In this document: positions 1-6,402 of the stretch, piece after piece
Layout: each line of letters begins with the position of its first letter
Numbering within the stretch: position 1 is the first letter of the stretch
NCBI GenBank assembly: GCA_900551495.1
Contig: URWG01000028.1
Coordinates: 1 to 15,318 of the forward strand
From: an uncultured Eubacteriales bacterium
GTDB lineage: Bacteria; Bacillota; Clostridia; Oscillospirales; Oscillospiraceae
Direction of reading: 5' to 3'
DNA length: 15,318 nt
The notes under the pieces: generated by a model
Told to the model about the DNA's origin: nothing
What the model saw: only the letters and a program-made list of their open reading frames with translations
The model's database searches: none
Position numbers and translations under genes: made by a program

Positions 1-1
1 C

Positions 2-526
2 CAGCGCACCATGCCCGAGGCGGTCGAGCGGCTGGCACGCAATATCTTCCGCGACGAGCGGAGCACCATCCGCCGCGTTTTGGCGTTCGATATTCCCAGC
101 TCCCGCGCATTCATGCACCTTGACACCGTGCTGACGCAGATCGACCGCGATAAATTCCTTATCCATCCGACGATTTTGGAATCTCTGCAAATTTTTGAGT
201 TGACGTCGGGCAAAAACGGCGAACCGACGGCGCGCTGTATCGACCGCCCGCTGGAACGGGTGCTTGCCGAGGCGGTGGGCGTCGAAACGGTCAAGCTGCT
301 GCGCTGCGGCGGCGGCGACCAAATTGCGGCGCAGCGGGAGCAGTGGAACGACGGCTCCAATGTGCTGTGCATCCGCCCGGGTGCGGTCATTGCCTACGAC
401 CGCAACTACGTCACCAATCGCCTTCTCGAGGACGAGGGCGTTGAGGTGCTGAAGATTCCCAGCGGCGAGCTCAGCCGCGGCAGAGGCGGTCCGCGCTGCA
501 TGAGTATGCCGCTCGTCCGCGAATGA
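2..526 (+). CDS. arcA: Arginine deiminase, C-terminal part (5' end outside window)
   Basis: Arginine deiminase hydrolyses L-arginine to citrulline and ammonia, the first step of the ATP-yielding arginine deiminase pathway in the cytoplasm. The reading frame is open from the first full codon at base 2, so the gene starts upstream; the ATG at 11 is internal. About 174 residues are visible of a family that is usually near 410. Counting from that internal Met, the catalytic His-Leu-Asp sits at 36-38 (MHLDT), a GGGD motif is at 100-103, REQWNDGSN at 109-117, and the nucleophilic Cys is Cys163 in RGRGGPRCMSMP close to the C terminus. The visible part looks intact. Its neighbour argS charges tRNA with arginine, so the pair has an arginine theme, but I cannot show that they share a transcript. 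Confidence 0.95.
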   Translation, partial: QRTMPEAVERLARNIFRDERSTIRRVLAFDIPSSRAFMHLDTVLTQIDRDKFLIHPTILESLQIFELTSGKNGEPTARCIDRPLERVLAEAVGVETVKLLRCGGGDQIAAQREQWNDGSNVLCIRPGAVIAYDRNYVTNRLLEDEGVEVLKIPSGELSRGRGGPRCMSMPLVRE

Positions 527-560
527 CCCCGCGCTGCCGCGCGAAAAACCGACAGATAAT

Positions 561-579
561 TTTGCCGCCTTTCGGCAAA
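561..579 (+). other. 7-bp hairpin in the arcA-argS gap
   Basis: TTTGCCG (561-567) and CGGCAAA (573-579) form a perfect 7-bp stem with a 5-nt loop, ending 4 nt before the argS Shine-Dalgarno sequence. No T-tract follows on the forward strand, so it is a poor intrinsic terminator. It could influence argS translation or mRNA processing. Function is unknown. Confidence 0.35.
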
Positions 580-593
580 TGACAGGAGCATAA

Positions 594-2354
594 ATGATGG
601 AAAAACTGATCGACCTGCTCTCCCGCGCCGTGGGAGATGCCTTTGCCGCCGCCGGCTATCCCGCCGAGAACGGCAGAGTTACCGTTTCAAACCGCCCCGA
701 CCTGTGCGAATTTCAGTGTAACGGTGCAATGCCGACCGCAAAGCTCGCACATAAGGCACCGCTGCAAATTGCCTCCGAGGTCGTCGAGAAGCTGCGGGAC
801 TGCCCCGCCTTTTCCTCTGCGGAGGCGGTTGCGCCCGGGTTTTTGAACCTGCGTGTTCGGGAGGACTACCTCGCCGCGCACCTTGAGCAGCTTCGCGGAC
901 AGGAGAAGCTTGCCCGTCTCGGTGCGCCCACGGGTCGCCGCGTCGTGCTGGACTACGGCGGACCGAACGTCGCCAAGCCCCTGCACGTCGGGCACCTCCG
1001 CCCCGCCATCATCGGCGAGAGCATCAAGCGTATCTACCGCTACTTCGGCGATGAGGTGATCGGCGACATCCATTTGGGCGACTGGGGACTGCAAATGGGC
1101 TTGGTCATTGCGGAGCTGCAGGAGCGCAAGCCCGAGCTGCCTTATTTCGACCCTGACTTTACCGGCGAATATCCCGCCGAAGCGCCCTGTACCGTCGGCG
1201 AGCTGGAGGAGCTGTACCCCTTTGCCAGCGGCAAGAGCAAGGAGAACCCCGCGTTTGCGGCGAAGGCGCACGCGATCACCGCGCAGCTTCAGGCACATCA
1301 GCGCGGCTACTATGCCCTGTGGCAGCGGATTTTGGCAATCTCCGTGGCGGACCTGAAAAAGAATTACGAAAACTTAAACGTCACGTTTGACGTTTGGAAG
1401 GGCGAAAGCGACGCGGAGGCCTATATCCCGCCGATGCTCGAGCGTCTGAATGCCATGGGACTTCTGAAGGACAGCGACGGAGCGAAGGTCATCGAGGTTG
1501 CCGAGGAGGGCGACCGCAAGGAAATGCCGCCGTGCATTATGGTCAAGCGCGACGGAGCGACGCTTTATGCGACTACGGACCTTGCGACGATCGTCCAGCG
1601 CATGGAGGACTACCACCCCGATAAGATTCTTTATGTGACCGATAAGCGGCAGAGCCTGCACTTTGAGCAGGTATTCCGTGCCGCACGAAAGAGCGGTATC
1701 GCGCCGCAGACGACCGAGCTGCAGCACATCGGCTTCGGCACGATGAACGGCAAGGACGGCAAGCCCTTCAAGACCCGCGAGGGCGGTCTGGTGCGGCTGG
1801 AAACGCTGATAGCGGACGTGACGCGCTATGTTGAGGAGCGAATCGCGGAGAATCAGGTTGTCGGCAGCGACGAGATGCACGAGACGGCGAAGAAGATCGC
1901 CATCGGCGCACTGAAATACGGCGACCTGTCGAACCTTGCAACGAAGGATTATATCTTTGATTTGGAGCGCTTTGCCGCCTTTGAGGGAAACACCGGTCCG
2001 TATCTGCTGTATACCATCGTGCGAATCAAGTCGATTCTGTCCCGTTACGGGAAGCCGATCAACGGGCTTGCGATTGCTGCGGCGGATAACCCCTCTGAAA
2101 AGGTGCTGCAGCTGACGCTCTCACAGATGCCGGACCAGCTCGCCATGGCGTACCGCGACAGCGCCCCGAACGCCGTCTGTTCCTACGCCTATGAGGTCGC
2201 GACGGCTGCGAACAAGTTCTATCACGAGACACGCATCCTCTCCGAGCCGAACGAGGAAAAGCAGCGCGGTTATGTCGCGCTTGCCGCCCTTGCCAAGCGC
2301 GCGCTGGAGGAGTGCATTGATCTTTTGGGCTTCGAGGCACCCGATCGGATGTAA
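594..2354 (+). CDS. argS: Arginyl-tRNA synthetase (class Ia)
   Basis: Attaches arginine to tRNA-Arg in the cytoplasm using ATP. The 586-residue product has the usual family length. The N-terminal additional domain covers about residues 1-110. The HIGH-type ATP site is HVGH at 131-134 inside GPNVAKPLHVGHLR, and GDIHLGDWG is at 157-165. ATTDLATI lies at 326-333. The KMSKS-equivalent loop at about 382-395 (GTMNGKDGKPFKTR) lacks a canonical KMSKS, as is common in this enzyme. The DALR anticodon-binding domain includes FEGNTGPYLLYT at 463-474, and the protein ends LLGFEAPDRM as typical ArgRS do. AGGAG at 584-588 precedes two adjacent ATG codons (594 and 597). Spacing is 5 nt to the first and 8 nt to the second, so either may be the true start. 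The 67-nt gap to arcA is too short for a T-box leader, and none is seen. Confidence 0.97.
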   Translation: MMEKLIDLLSRAVGDAFAAAGYPAENGRVTVSNRPDLCEFQCNGAMPTAKLAHKAPLQIASEVVEKLRDCPAFSSAEAVAPGFLNLRVREDYLAAHLEQLRGQEKLARLGAPTGRRVVLDYGGPNVAKPLHVGHLRPAIIGESIKRIYRYFGDEVIGDIHLGDWGLQMGLVIAELQERKPELPYFDPDFTGEYPAEAPCTVGELEELYPFASGKSKENPAFAAKAHAITAQLQAHQRGYYALWQRILAISVADLKKNYENLNVTFDVWKGESDAEAYIPPMLERLNAMGLLKDSDGAKVIEVAEEGDRKEMPPCIMVKRDGATLYATTDLATIVQRMEDYHPDKILYVTDKRQSLHFEQVFRAARKSGIAPQTTELQHIGFGTMNGKDGKPFKTREGGLVRLETLIADVTRYVEERIAENQVVGSDEMHETAKKIAIGALKYGDLSNLATKDYIFDLERFAAFEGNTGPYLLYTIVRIKSILSRYGKPINGLAIAAADNPSEKVLQLTLSQMPDQLAMAYRDSAPNAVCSYAYEVATAANKFYHETRILSEPNEEKQRGYVALAALAKRALEECIDLLGFEAPDRM

Positions 2355-2373
2355 TTCTGCCCGCTGGCGATAG

Positions 2374-2568
2374 AATCCGTAGGGGGCGGCGTGCCTGCGG
2401 TACGGATTGCAACCCCTCCGAGTCGCCTCGCGGCGACCCACCTCCGGTTGCGGTGCCCTAAATTTCTTGCTCGCATACGCTCACGAAATTTAGACCGCTG
2501 CCCCTCCTTTTTGCTCGCTGTACCCGCCGCAGGCGGCGCTCGCAAACGTCTCCCCTTACACAGGGGAG
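2374..2568. repeat. Composite palindromic intergenic repeat block
   Basis: The 310-nt argS-sufC gap holds no gene but several inverted repeats. These are AATCCGTA/TACGGATT (2374-2381 and 2401-2408), GTCGCC/GGCGAC (2422-2427 and 2432-2437), CTAAATTTC/GAAATTTAG (2458-2466 and 2485-2493), CGCCGC/GCGGCG (2525-2530 and 2533-2538) and CTCCCCT/AGGGGAG (2550-2556 and 2562-2568). The CCCCTCCG...CCACCTCC and TCCCC...AGGGGAGGC segments resemble interspersed repeats I associate with Oscillospiraceae intergenic DNA; this is recollection and was not searched. None of the hairpins has a proper T-tract, so I do not call a terminator for argS. Bases 2569-2664, up to the sufC start, show only its ribosome binding site. 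Confidence 0.6.
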
Positions 2569-2664
2569 GCATTGGTGCGGCACTTGAAAACGGCGGAAAA
2601 CGGAAATATTTTCGCGTCCGTCGGGAAGCATAAGCTTGAAATCAAAAGCAAAGGACACAGTATT

Positions 2665-3399
2665 ATGTTAGAGATCAAAAATCTTTCCTACAGCGTTGCG
2701 GGAGAGGATGGCTCCGTCGATATTCTGCGGGACGTCAGCCTTTCCGTTCCCGACAAGCGCTTCCTCGTCATCACCGGTCCGAACGGCGGCGGCAAGACCA
2801 GCCTCGCCCGCGCGATCATGGGCATTTATCAGCCGACCGGCGGCTCGATTTGTTGGAACGGCACGGACATTACCGACCTTTCCGTGACCGAGCGGGCACG
2901 GTTGGGCATCTCCTACGGCTTCCAGCAGCCGCCGCGCTTCAAGGGTATGAAGGTGCGCGACCTGCTGGACGTGGCGGCGGGGGAGACGATGAGCCACGAT
3001 AAGGCGTGCTCGTATCTGACGAAGGTCGGACTGTGCGCCCGTGACTACATCGACCGCGACGTGGACGCCAGTCTGTCCGGCGGCGAGGTCAAGCGTATTG
3101 AGATCGCGACCGTCCTTGCCCGCCGCAGCGAGCTGATGATCTTTGACGAGCCGGAGGCGGGCATTGATCTTTGGTCCTTCGCCCGTCTGACCGAGACGTT
3201 CCAAGAAATCCATGACAAAAAGGAAGCCACGATCCTCATTATTTCGCACCAGGAGCGCATCATCCGCCTTGCCGACGAGATCGTCCTGATCGCGGGCGGC
3301 AGTGTGGCGGCGCGGGGCAGCGTGGATGAAATCTACCCGCGTATCCTTGCCGATACCGTGACCGGCTGCAATCGCTTGGAGGTGAACGGAACATGCTGA
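2665..3399 (+). CDS. sufC: SufC-like Fe-S assembly ATPase (SMS-type, SmsC)
   Basis: ABC-type ATPase that powers the SufB-like scaffold in cytoplasmic Fe-S cluster assembly. The 244-residue product matches SufC length (about 250). Motifs in order: Walker A GPNGGGKT at 38-45, Q-loop region GFQQPP at 85-90, signature LSGGE at 137-141, Walker B LMIFDE at 157-162, D-loop around AGID at 165-168, and H-loop His195 in IISHQE. There are no membrane segments, as expected for SufC rather than a transporter subunit. I place the start at ATG 2665, with AAAGGA at 2650-2655 nine nt upstream. The frame stays open back to 2572, but that stretch is repeat DNA and gives a non-homologous extension. The 3' end overlaps the next gene by 7 nt, implying coupled translation. 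EVKRIEIATVLARR after the signature resembles the short archaeal/clostridial type more than E. coli SufC. Confidence 0.9.
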   Translation: MLEIKNLSYSVAGEDGSVDILRDVSLSVPDKRFLVITGPNGGGKTSLARAIMGIYQPTGGSICWNGTDITDLSVTERARLGISYGFQQPPRFKGMKVRDLLDVAAGETMSHDKACSYLTKVGLCARDYIDRDVDASLSGGEVKRIEIATVLARRSELMIFDEPEAGIDLWSFARLTETFQEIHDKKEATILIISHQERIIRLADEIVLIAGGSVAARGSVDEIYPRILADTVTGCNRLEVNGTC

Positions 3400-4316
3400 A
3401 TGACGTACAGAAGCACATTCTTGAGATTGTCGCGGACATGAAGGGGACCGGCGAGGGCGCGGTCAACATCCGTTCCGACGGCACGAAGGCATTCCGCCGC
3501 AATACCGAGCATATCCAAATCGAGTCCAAGACCGACAAGGACGGCATCGATATCCGTATCGCCCCGCATACCGTCGGGGAAGCCGTGCATATCCCCGTCG
3601 TGCTGACGAAGTCCGGCTTTCAGGATATGGTTTATAACGACTTTTTTGTGGGCGAGGGCGCGGACGTGACCATCGTCGCGGGCTGCGGCATCCACAACTG
3701 CGGCGACTGCGACAGCCGTCACGACGGTATCCACACCTTCTATGTCGGCAAAAATGCGAAGGTCCGCTACATTGAAAAGCACTACGGAGAGGGTGACGGC
3801 AGCGGCAAGCGCTTTTTGAACCCGCAGACCATCCTCTATTTGGAGGAGGGCGCGTCGGTCACGCTGGAAACCAGCCAGATTCGCGGCGTTGACGATACCA
3901 AGCGCTACACCAAAGCGGAATGTAACGGCGCAAACAGCGAGATCATCATCCGCGAGAAGCTCCTGACCCACAGCGCACAGCACGCGGTGTCGGAGATGGA
4001 TGTTTTCCTCAACGGCGCGGACACCAAGGCGCAGGTCGTCTCCCGCTCCGTCGCGCAGGAAGAATCGTCACAGGTCTTTTACCCCCGCGTGGAGGGCAAC
4101 GCGAAGTGCTTCGGTCACGTCCAGTGCGACGCGATCATCATGGGCACGTCGAAGGTACGCGCCATTCCGGAGATCACCTGCAACCATGTGGACGCGAGCC
4201 TCATCCACGAGGCGGCGATCGGACGCATTGCCGGCGAGCAGATTCTCAAGCTCATGACGCTCGGGCTTTCCGCAGAGCAGGCTGAGCAGAAGATCCTCGA
4301 AGGCTTCCTGCGCTGA
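3393..4316 (+). CDS. sufB: SufB/SufD-family scaffold protein (SMS-type, SmsB)
   Basis: Partner of the preceding ATPase and probable scaffold on which Fe-S clusters are built. At 307 residues it is much shorter than classical SufB (about 470-495) and corresponds to the minimal SufBC 'SMS' pair known from archaea and anaerobic bacteria. Residues 60-275 form the repeated beta-helix core (phrases such as FVGEGADVTIVAG, YVGKNAKVRYIEKHYG, YLEEGASVTLETSQI). Candidate cluster or sulfur ligands are Cys98, Cys103 and Cys106 (CGIHNCGDC), Cys177, Cys239, Cys245 and Cys263, with His265 in the conserved C-terminal motif ITCNHVDASLIHEAAIG. ATG 3393 is preceded by GGAGG at 3378-3382. No sufD, sufS or sufU follows, so the cysteine desulfurase must be elsewhere or sulfide is used directly. 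The assignment is secure; the cluster ligands are inferred. Confidence 0.88.
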   Translation: MLNDVQKHILEIVADMKGTGEGAVNIRSDGTKAFRRNTEHIQIESKTDKDGIDIRIAPHTVGEAVHIPVVLTKSGFQDMVYNDFFVGEGADVTIVAGCGIHNCGDCDSRHDGIHTFYVGKNAKVRYIEKHYGEGDGSGKRFLNPQTILYLEEGASVTLETSQIRGVDDTKRYTKAECNGANSEIIIREKLLTHSAQHAVSEMDVFLNGADTKAQVVSRSVAQEESSQVFYPRVEGNAKCFGHVQCDAIIMGTSKVRAIPEITCNHVDASLIHEAAIGRIAGEQILKLMTLGLSAEQAEQKILEGFLR

Positions 4317-4326
4317 GGGTGCGGCA

Positions 4327-4809
4327 ATGCTGTCGGTCACGCTGATTGCCGTCGGAAAGCTGAAGGAAAAATTCTATTCGGCGGCGGTCGAGGAGTACGC
4401 CAAGCGGCTGTCGGCGTTCTGCAAATTTACGCTTCTCGAGCTGCCGGAGCAGCGCCTGCCGGACGACCCCTCTCCCGCGCAGATCGCGGCGGGATTGGCG
4501 GCGGAGGCAACGCTCATCGAGGCGAAAAAGCCGAAAAACGCGTGGTTCTGCGTCTTTACGCCCGAGGGGAAAACGCTCTCCTCCGAGGCGTTCGCGCAGA
4601 AGCTTGCGCAGGTCAAGAATGAGGGGCGCGGCAGCGTCTGCTTCCTGATCGGCTCGTCGTTCGGCATCGACCCGCGCATCAAGGCGCAGGCGGATTTCCT
4701 GCTTTCCTTCGGACCGATGACCTTTCCGCATCATCTGGTGCGCGTGATGGCGCTCGAACAGCTCTACCGCGCCGAAGCCATCCAAGCAGGCACGAAATAT
4801 CATAAGTAA
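4327..4809 (+). CDS. rlmH: 23S rRNA pseudouridine-1915 N3-methyltransferase RlmH
   Basis: SPOUT-class methyltransferase that uses SAM to methylate pseudouridine 1915 in helix 69 of 23S rRNA on assembled ribosomes. At 160 residues it has normal length. Conserved features are the N-terminal VTLIAVGKLKEKF, the glycine-rich SAM loop FLIGSSFG at 106-113, MTFPHHLVRVMALEQLYRA at 131-149, and the invariant C-terminal YHK at 158-160 after AGTK. GAGGGT (4315-4320) overlaps the preceding stop codon and sits 6 nt from the ATG. The gene therefore follows the SMS pair by only 10 nt and is probably cotranscribed. A strong hairpin directly after the stop closes the run. Confidence 0.96.
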   Translation: MLSVTLIAVGKLKEKFYSAAVEEYAKRLSAFCKFTLLELPEQRLPDDPSPAQIAAGLAAEATLIEAKKPKNAWFCVFTPEGKTLSSEAFAQKLAQVKNEGRGSVCFLIGSSFGIDPRIKAQADFLLSFGPMTFPHHLVRVMALEQLYRAEAIQAGTKYHK

Positions 4810-4814
4810 GAAAT

Positions 4815-4846
4815 AAAGGCGCTCCCGAGTTGTCGGGAGCGCCTTT
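4815..4846 (+). terminator. Rho-independent terminator after rlmH
   Basis: A perfect 14-bp stem (4815-4828 with 4833-4846) around a GTTG loop starts 5 nt after the rlmH stop. The right arm ends in TTT, followed by GTT. The U-tract is short and the stem has an A-run on its left side, so it might work in both directions. It ends the rlmH transcript. Confidence 0.85.
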
Positions 4847-4888
4847 GTTAAGTGCAAAATTTCCAAAATCCGCCGCAGGTCGCTACAC

Positions 4889-4917
4889 TTGCATATTGCG
4901 GCGTATTCTGCTATACT
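4889..4917 (+). promoter_or_regulatory. Sigma-A-type promoter of the CAP-SLH gene
   Basis: TTGCAT (4889-4894) and TATACT (4912-4917) are separated by exactly 17 nt. Transcription would start near 4924, leaving a leader of about 27 nt that contains the AAAGGAG ribosome binding site (4936-4942). It follows the rlmH terminator directly, so the gene is its own unit. Confidence 0.75.
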
Positions 4918-4950
4918 GTTCCTGTAGAAATATCGAAAGGAGCTCAGACG

Positions 4951-6249
4951 ATGAAACGATGGATTGCAATTTTGCTGTGCGCAGTGCTTTTGGCAGGCGC
5001 TGTCGGCTCGGTATCCGCTGCGGCGCTGCCGTCGGAGTCCGGGCTGGTTGACGAGGAGTGGGAGGTTCTGCTCCTGACGAACCGTGAGCGGCTGAAGAAG
5101 AGGCTGGATCCGCTGACCACCACGCCGTTTTTGCAGGAGGCGACCGACATCCGCGCCGAGGAGATCTCTGCGAGCTTTTCGCACGACCGCCCCGACGGAT
5201 CGAGCTTCTTCACGGTCCTAAACGGCCGCAAATACACCGTGATGGGCGAAAATATTGCCGCCGGTTATCGGACCCCCGCCGCTGCGGTAAACGGCTGGAT
5301 GAAGAGCGAGGGACATCGAAGAAATATTCTGAACGCTGACTATCGGCATGTGGGCGTCGGTTTTTACTACCTGAGCGGCAGCAAATACGGCGACCACTGG
5401 GTGCAGCTTTTCTACACCGGTCCCGACTGCGCCTACACCGCGATGAGGCTCGTCGGCAGCGGCAGCGTTTCGACAGCCTGCGCTTCGATCGACGATGCGC
5501 GTCTGACGCTGGCGCTGGACTGCGGCTGCGGAACGGCATATCTGCCGCTGATGAAGGAATTCTGCACCGGCTTCACGGCGGGGCAGGCGGGCGAGCAGAC
5601 CCTGACCATCTCCTGCTGTGACATGACGGCGGAAATCACCGTCACCGTGTCGGAGCAGGCGGAGACCGAGCCTCCTGCCGACGACCCCGCACCGAGCGGG
5701 CGCTTCAGCGACATTCCCGCCAAGGCGTGGTATGCCGAGGCGGTGGACTATGCGGTCGAAAAGAAATGGATGAACGGCGTCGGCGACGGGAAATTCGACC
5801 CCGAGGGGACGATGACGCGTGCCATGCTGGTCACGGTGCTGTGGCGCGATGCCGCGTCGCCCGCGGCGGGTGTTAATCGTTTTACCGACGTTCCGAACGG
5901 GAGCTGGTATACCCCTGCCGTCACATGGGCGGCGGATGCAAAGGTCGTCACCGGCACGTCCGATTCGACTTTTGACCCCGAGGGGAACATCACCCGCGAG
6001 CAGATGGCGACGATCCTGTACCGTTATGCGCAAAAATCGGGCTTTGATACGAGCACGCGCGGCGATCTGAGCGGCTTCCCCGATGCTGCGACGGTCAGCA
6101 GCTACGCGAAGGAGGCGGTCGCGTGGGCAGTCGGCGCGGGGCTGATCAACGGCTCCGACGGCAAGCTCCTGCCGAAGGGCAACGCCACCCGTGCGCAGGT
6201 CTCCGCCATCCTCATGCGGTACGATAAAAATATTGCCAAGGCGGACTGA
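4951..6249 (+). CDS. Exported CAP-domain protein with Ig-like region and C-terminal SLH repeats
   Basis: A secreted 432-residue protein likely held on the cell wall. A signal peptide spans about 1-24 (MKRW, hydrophobic core, VSAAA). Residues 35-157 form a CAP/SCP-PR1 domain, with FSHDRPDG at 76-83, GENIAAG at 99-105, SEGHRRNILN at 119-128 and HWVQLFYTG at 149-157. His78, Glu100 and His122 fit the usual CAP cleft residues. Residues 160-235 look like a small beta domain ending GEQTLTISCCDMTAEITVTV, similar to bacterial Ig-like folds, with seven cysteines (160, 177, 191, 193, 205, 222, 223). Three SLH repeats follow at about 251-300, 310-360 and 375-425, each with an FxD, W(Y/A) and TR pattern; they bind secondary wall polymer. 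The start is ATG 4951, 8 nt after AAAGGAG; the upstream open frame is promoter DNA. The biological role of bacterial CAP proteins is poorly known. Confidence 0.88.
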   Translation: MKRWIAILLCAVLLAGAVGSVSAAALPSESGLVDEEWEVLLLTNRERLKKRLDPLTTTPFLQEATDIRAEEISASFSHDRPDGSSFFTVLNGRKYTVMGENIAAGYRTPAAAVNGWMKSEGHRRNILNADYRHVGVGFYYLSGSKYGDHWVQLFYTGPDCAYTAMRLVGSGSVSTACASIDDARLTLALDCGCGTAYLPLMKEFCTGFTAGQAGEQTLTISCCDMTAEITVTVSEQAETEPPADDPAPSGRFSDIPAKAWYAEAVDYAVEKKWMNGVGDGKFDPEGTMTRAMLVTVLWRDAASPAAGVNRFTDVPNGSWYTPAVTWAADAKVVTGTSDSTFDPEGNITREQMATILYRYAQKSGFDTSTRGDLSGFPDAATVSSYAKEAVAWAVGAGLINGSDGKLLPKGNATRAQVSAILMRYDKNIAKAD

Positions 6250-6263
6250 CGATTGTTAATCAA

Positions 6264-6297
6264 CGGCGCTCGGATGTGCTCCGAGCGCCGATTTTTT
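6264..6297 (+). terminator. Rho-independent terminator after the CAP-SLH gene
   Basis: CGGCGCTCGGA (6264-6274) pairs perfectly with TCCGAGCGCCG (6280-6290) around a 5-nt loop, followed by A and then six T (6292-6297). It is a textbook intrinsic terminator 14 nt after the stop codon. Confidence 0.93.
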
Positions 6298-6337
6298 GTC
6301 TGCACACGGCGGCGTGACGGCAGGAAGAATCCGCCTC

Positions 6338-6366
6338 TTGCAATTTGTCGAAAAAAGCGGTATGAT
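6338..6366 (+). promoter_or_regulatory. Sigma-A-type promoter of the SLH-peptidase gene
   Basis: TTGCAA (6338-6343) and TATGAT (6361-6366) are separated by 17 nt. The start would fall near 6373, about 30 nt before the ATG. The layout closely matches the promoter of the preceding SLH gene. Confidence 0.75.
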
Positions 6367-6402
6367 GGCGGTAGACATAATACCAAGAGGAGGAGCTTTT
6401 CT

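Noticed and set aside
11..526. A truncated or pseudogene arginine deiminase starting at base 11
   Set aside because: The frame is open to the left edge, so the shortness is due to the window boundary; the catalytic residues in view are intact.
527..593. A T-box or other riboswitch before argS
   Set aside because: The gap is 67 nt, too short for a T-box, and no specifier loop or T-box sequence is seen; only a 7-bp hairpin is present.
2572..2664. N-terminal extension of the SufC-like protein to an upstream ATG
   Set aside because: The extension comes from repeat-block DNA, is not SufC-like, and the ATG at 2665 has its own ribosome site and begins the conserved MLEIKNLS sequence.
4252..5184. 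A 310-codon reverse-strand frame opposite rlmH and the start of the CAP gene
   Set aside because: It crosses a strong terminator and two well-supported forward genes, and its composition is Arg/Leu-rich shadow sequence.
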